From Methanosarcinales archaeon (GTDB lineage: Archaea > Halobacteriota > Methanosarcinia > Methanosarcinales > Methanogasteraceae), in the NCBI GenBank assembly GCA_003661105.1, contig QMVM01000115.1, positions 1 to 6,429 on the forward strand: a stretch of DNA of 6,429 nucleotides. Direction: 5' to 3'. Positions 5,282 through 6,429 of the stretch are shown here, in pieces. Within the stretch, counting starts at the first letter, position 1; every line of letters starts with the position of its first letter. Below the pieces are notes generated by a model. The model saw nothing but the letters and a program-made list of their open reading frames with translations, did no database searches and had not been told where the DNA came from. The translations under genes were made by a program, and so were the position numbers.

Positions 5282-6429
5282 CTCAAGAGCGCAAAGAGAG
5301 TAACAATCGTTGCAACCAGAAACGCCGCCCCAAATCCGGGGGCGTTCGCTGCACCTGCATCACTCTCTGCTGTTCTTGTTGTCCCAGTCGTTTCCTTTGT
5401 CCCTTCAGACCCTACAGCCTCTGCAAGCTCTGCTTCAGCCCGGAGCCTCTTGTCTTCCGATTTAATCTTCACAGCAGTCTCCTTGAGCGGTCCCCATCCG
5501 TACCACTGTTCCTGATCCGCGTTTGCATGAAACGCGCTCTGGAAACAACGCATCCGGTACTCCATCCACATGACCCAGAGATCCTCCTCGATCGACGTTG
5601 ACTGATCGTAGAACCTGAGAACATCAGGATAAGGGTATGACGGGAGTTCATCGATATAATCCGGCTTGGGGAGTATGCCGTCGCGGTGTAGTGCTGCCAC
5701 AGTCTCGACCGACTCCGCATAGACCCTGTCAGCCTCTCGGAGCATCTGGTCACCCTCTTCGAGGGAGATTCTTGCGAACTTCTCTGAGTGGCAATCGCCA
5801 CATATTGCAATCATCTTCTCACGAGGCGCGTTCCACTCATCCATCGTGAGCCTTGCAAGCTTTGCGGGACCCACGAGATCGAACCTTGCAGTCGGATTCC
5901 CGTCAGCATCAAGGACACCATACGACTTCAGAACCGTTGCCCGATCATCAGCCCATTCTTCGTTAGGCTCCTCAACTCTGACTCCAAGGAATCCCCATGA
6001 AGTGATGACATTGTGGTCTCCGTTTGACATGTGGCACATCTGGCATGTGGGACCTGTGTAACTCTCTTTCGCCTTGGAGAGGGGTGCGCTCCAGTCCCAG
6101 TTGTCCCCCTCTGTCAGGTAGATCGCACCGTGCTTCGAGGTCGAGTACATCTCCCACTGGGCGTGGTCGAAGCCTTGATGGCATGTCATACATGCTTCGG
6201 GCCTTCTCGCCTCCTCTACTGAGAAACTGTGCCTCGTATGACAGCTGTCACAGCCTACTACACCATAGTGGTACTCATCCCAGCCAGTCTCATCCTTCGC
6301 TCCCATCTTGTGGCAGCCTCCGCAGCCCTTCTGACCCTCCATCAATTCTTTTGGCTGGTCTTTCGTCGTCGGCATCACCTGAAACGCAGTCCACGCGATG
6401 CTGTGCTTTCCGCCCATGTACTGGGAATC
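5269..6429 (-). CDS. Multiheme c-type cytochrome, HAO-like, PGF-CTERM anchored (partial)
   Basis: The frame is open to the right edge, so the N-terminus and any signal peptide are missing; an ATG at 6417 is probably internal. Counting from that Met, five CxxCH heme sites are visible: CGGCH (32), CDSCH (56), CMTCH (76), CQMCH (125) and CGDCH (206). The YSTSKHG stretch (91-97), the long helical region ending in EYRMRCFQSAFHANADQEQW and the heme spacing resemble octaheme cytochromes of the hydroxylamine oxidoreductase family. More hemes may lie upstream. A threonine-rich linker leads to APGFGAAFLVATIVTLFALL and RRRG, the PGF-CTERM tripartite sorting signal cut by archaeosortase A. The mature protein should therefore sit outside the membrane, lipid-anchored to the cell surface. 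The substrate is unknown; nitrogen-compound redox chemistry or extracellular electron transfer are both possible. The stop is TAG inside a terminator. Confidence 0.88.
   Translation of the reverse strand, partial: DSQYMGGKHSIAWTAFQVMPTTKDQPKELMEGQKGCGGCHKMGAKDETGWDEYHYGVVGCDSCHTRHSFSVEEARRPEACMTCHQGFDHAQWEMYSTSKHGAIYLTEGDNWDWSAPLSKAKESYTGPTCQMCHMSNGDHNVITSWGFLGVRVEEPNEEWADDRATVLKSYGVLDADGNPTARFDLVGPAKLARLTMDEWNAPREKMIAICGDCHSEKFARISLEEGDQMLREADRVYAESVETVAALHRDGILPKPDYIDELPSYPYPDVLRFYDQSTSIEEDLWVMWMEYRMRCFQSAFHANADQEQWYGWGPLKETAVKIKSEDKRLRAEAELAEAVGSEGTKETTGTTRTAESDAGAANAPGFGAAFLVATIVTLFALLRRRG

Noticed and set aside
1..6429. tRNA, rRNA or CRISPR array
   Set aside because: I saw no cloverleaf with a TTC-loop motif, no rRNA-like conserved blocks and no regularly spaced repeats. 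Only one pair of 16-base repeats was found.

Overview
The window looks like a chromosomal stretch of a euryarchaeon related to methanogens or anaerobic alkane/methane oxidisers. The clues are a multiheme c-type cytochrome ending in a PGF-CTERM archaeosortase sorting signal, archaeal TATA-like boxes, Shine-Dalgarno sites (one matching GGTGATC), and several small Fe-S and zinc proteins. I cannot name the genus. Apart from a transposase remnant at the left edge, every gene I can support is on the minus strand, so the functional order runs from right to left.

Right part (about 4200-6429). A partial multiheme cytochrome resembling the hydroxylamine-oxidoreductase (HAO) family enters from the right edge and ends in a surface-anchoring tail, with its stop codon inside a terminator hairpin. 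Next comes a TATA-like promoter and a small protein resembling the C-terminal zinc/glycyl-radical domain of anaerobic ribonucleotide reductase (NrdD). Its frame is broken twice, at two identical GAAAAAC sites. A complete small flavodoxin with a very good ribosome binding site follows.

Middle part (about 2810-4215). One minus-strand frame stays open for more than 1.1 kb and is interrupted only by three TAG codons. It encodes HEAT-like repeats, then a cysteine-rich zinc-ribbon-like stretch that spans two of the TAGs, then two small domains. This is either a decaying gene or a candidate for amber (pyrrolysine) readthrough. It ends in a TTGA overlap with a small zinc-finger-like protein, which has a T-rich terminator.

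Left part (about 230-2716). A probable operon runs small one-TM protein -> NapH/CcoG-like membrane polyferredoxin -> soluble ferredoxin with a C-terminal CxxC pair -> GXGXG beta-helix protein related to glutamate synthase domain 3 / FwdC. It looks like an electron-transfer module of unknown substrate. Two exact 16-base direct repeats lie close to its two ends. The membrane genes are visibly more AT-rich than the GXGXG gene. Left of it lie a strong hairpin and the 3' end of an ISAzo13-type transposase on the plus strand.
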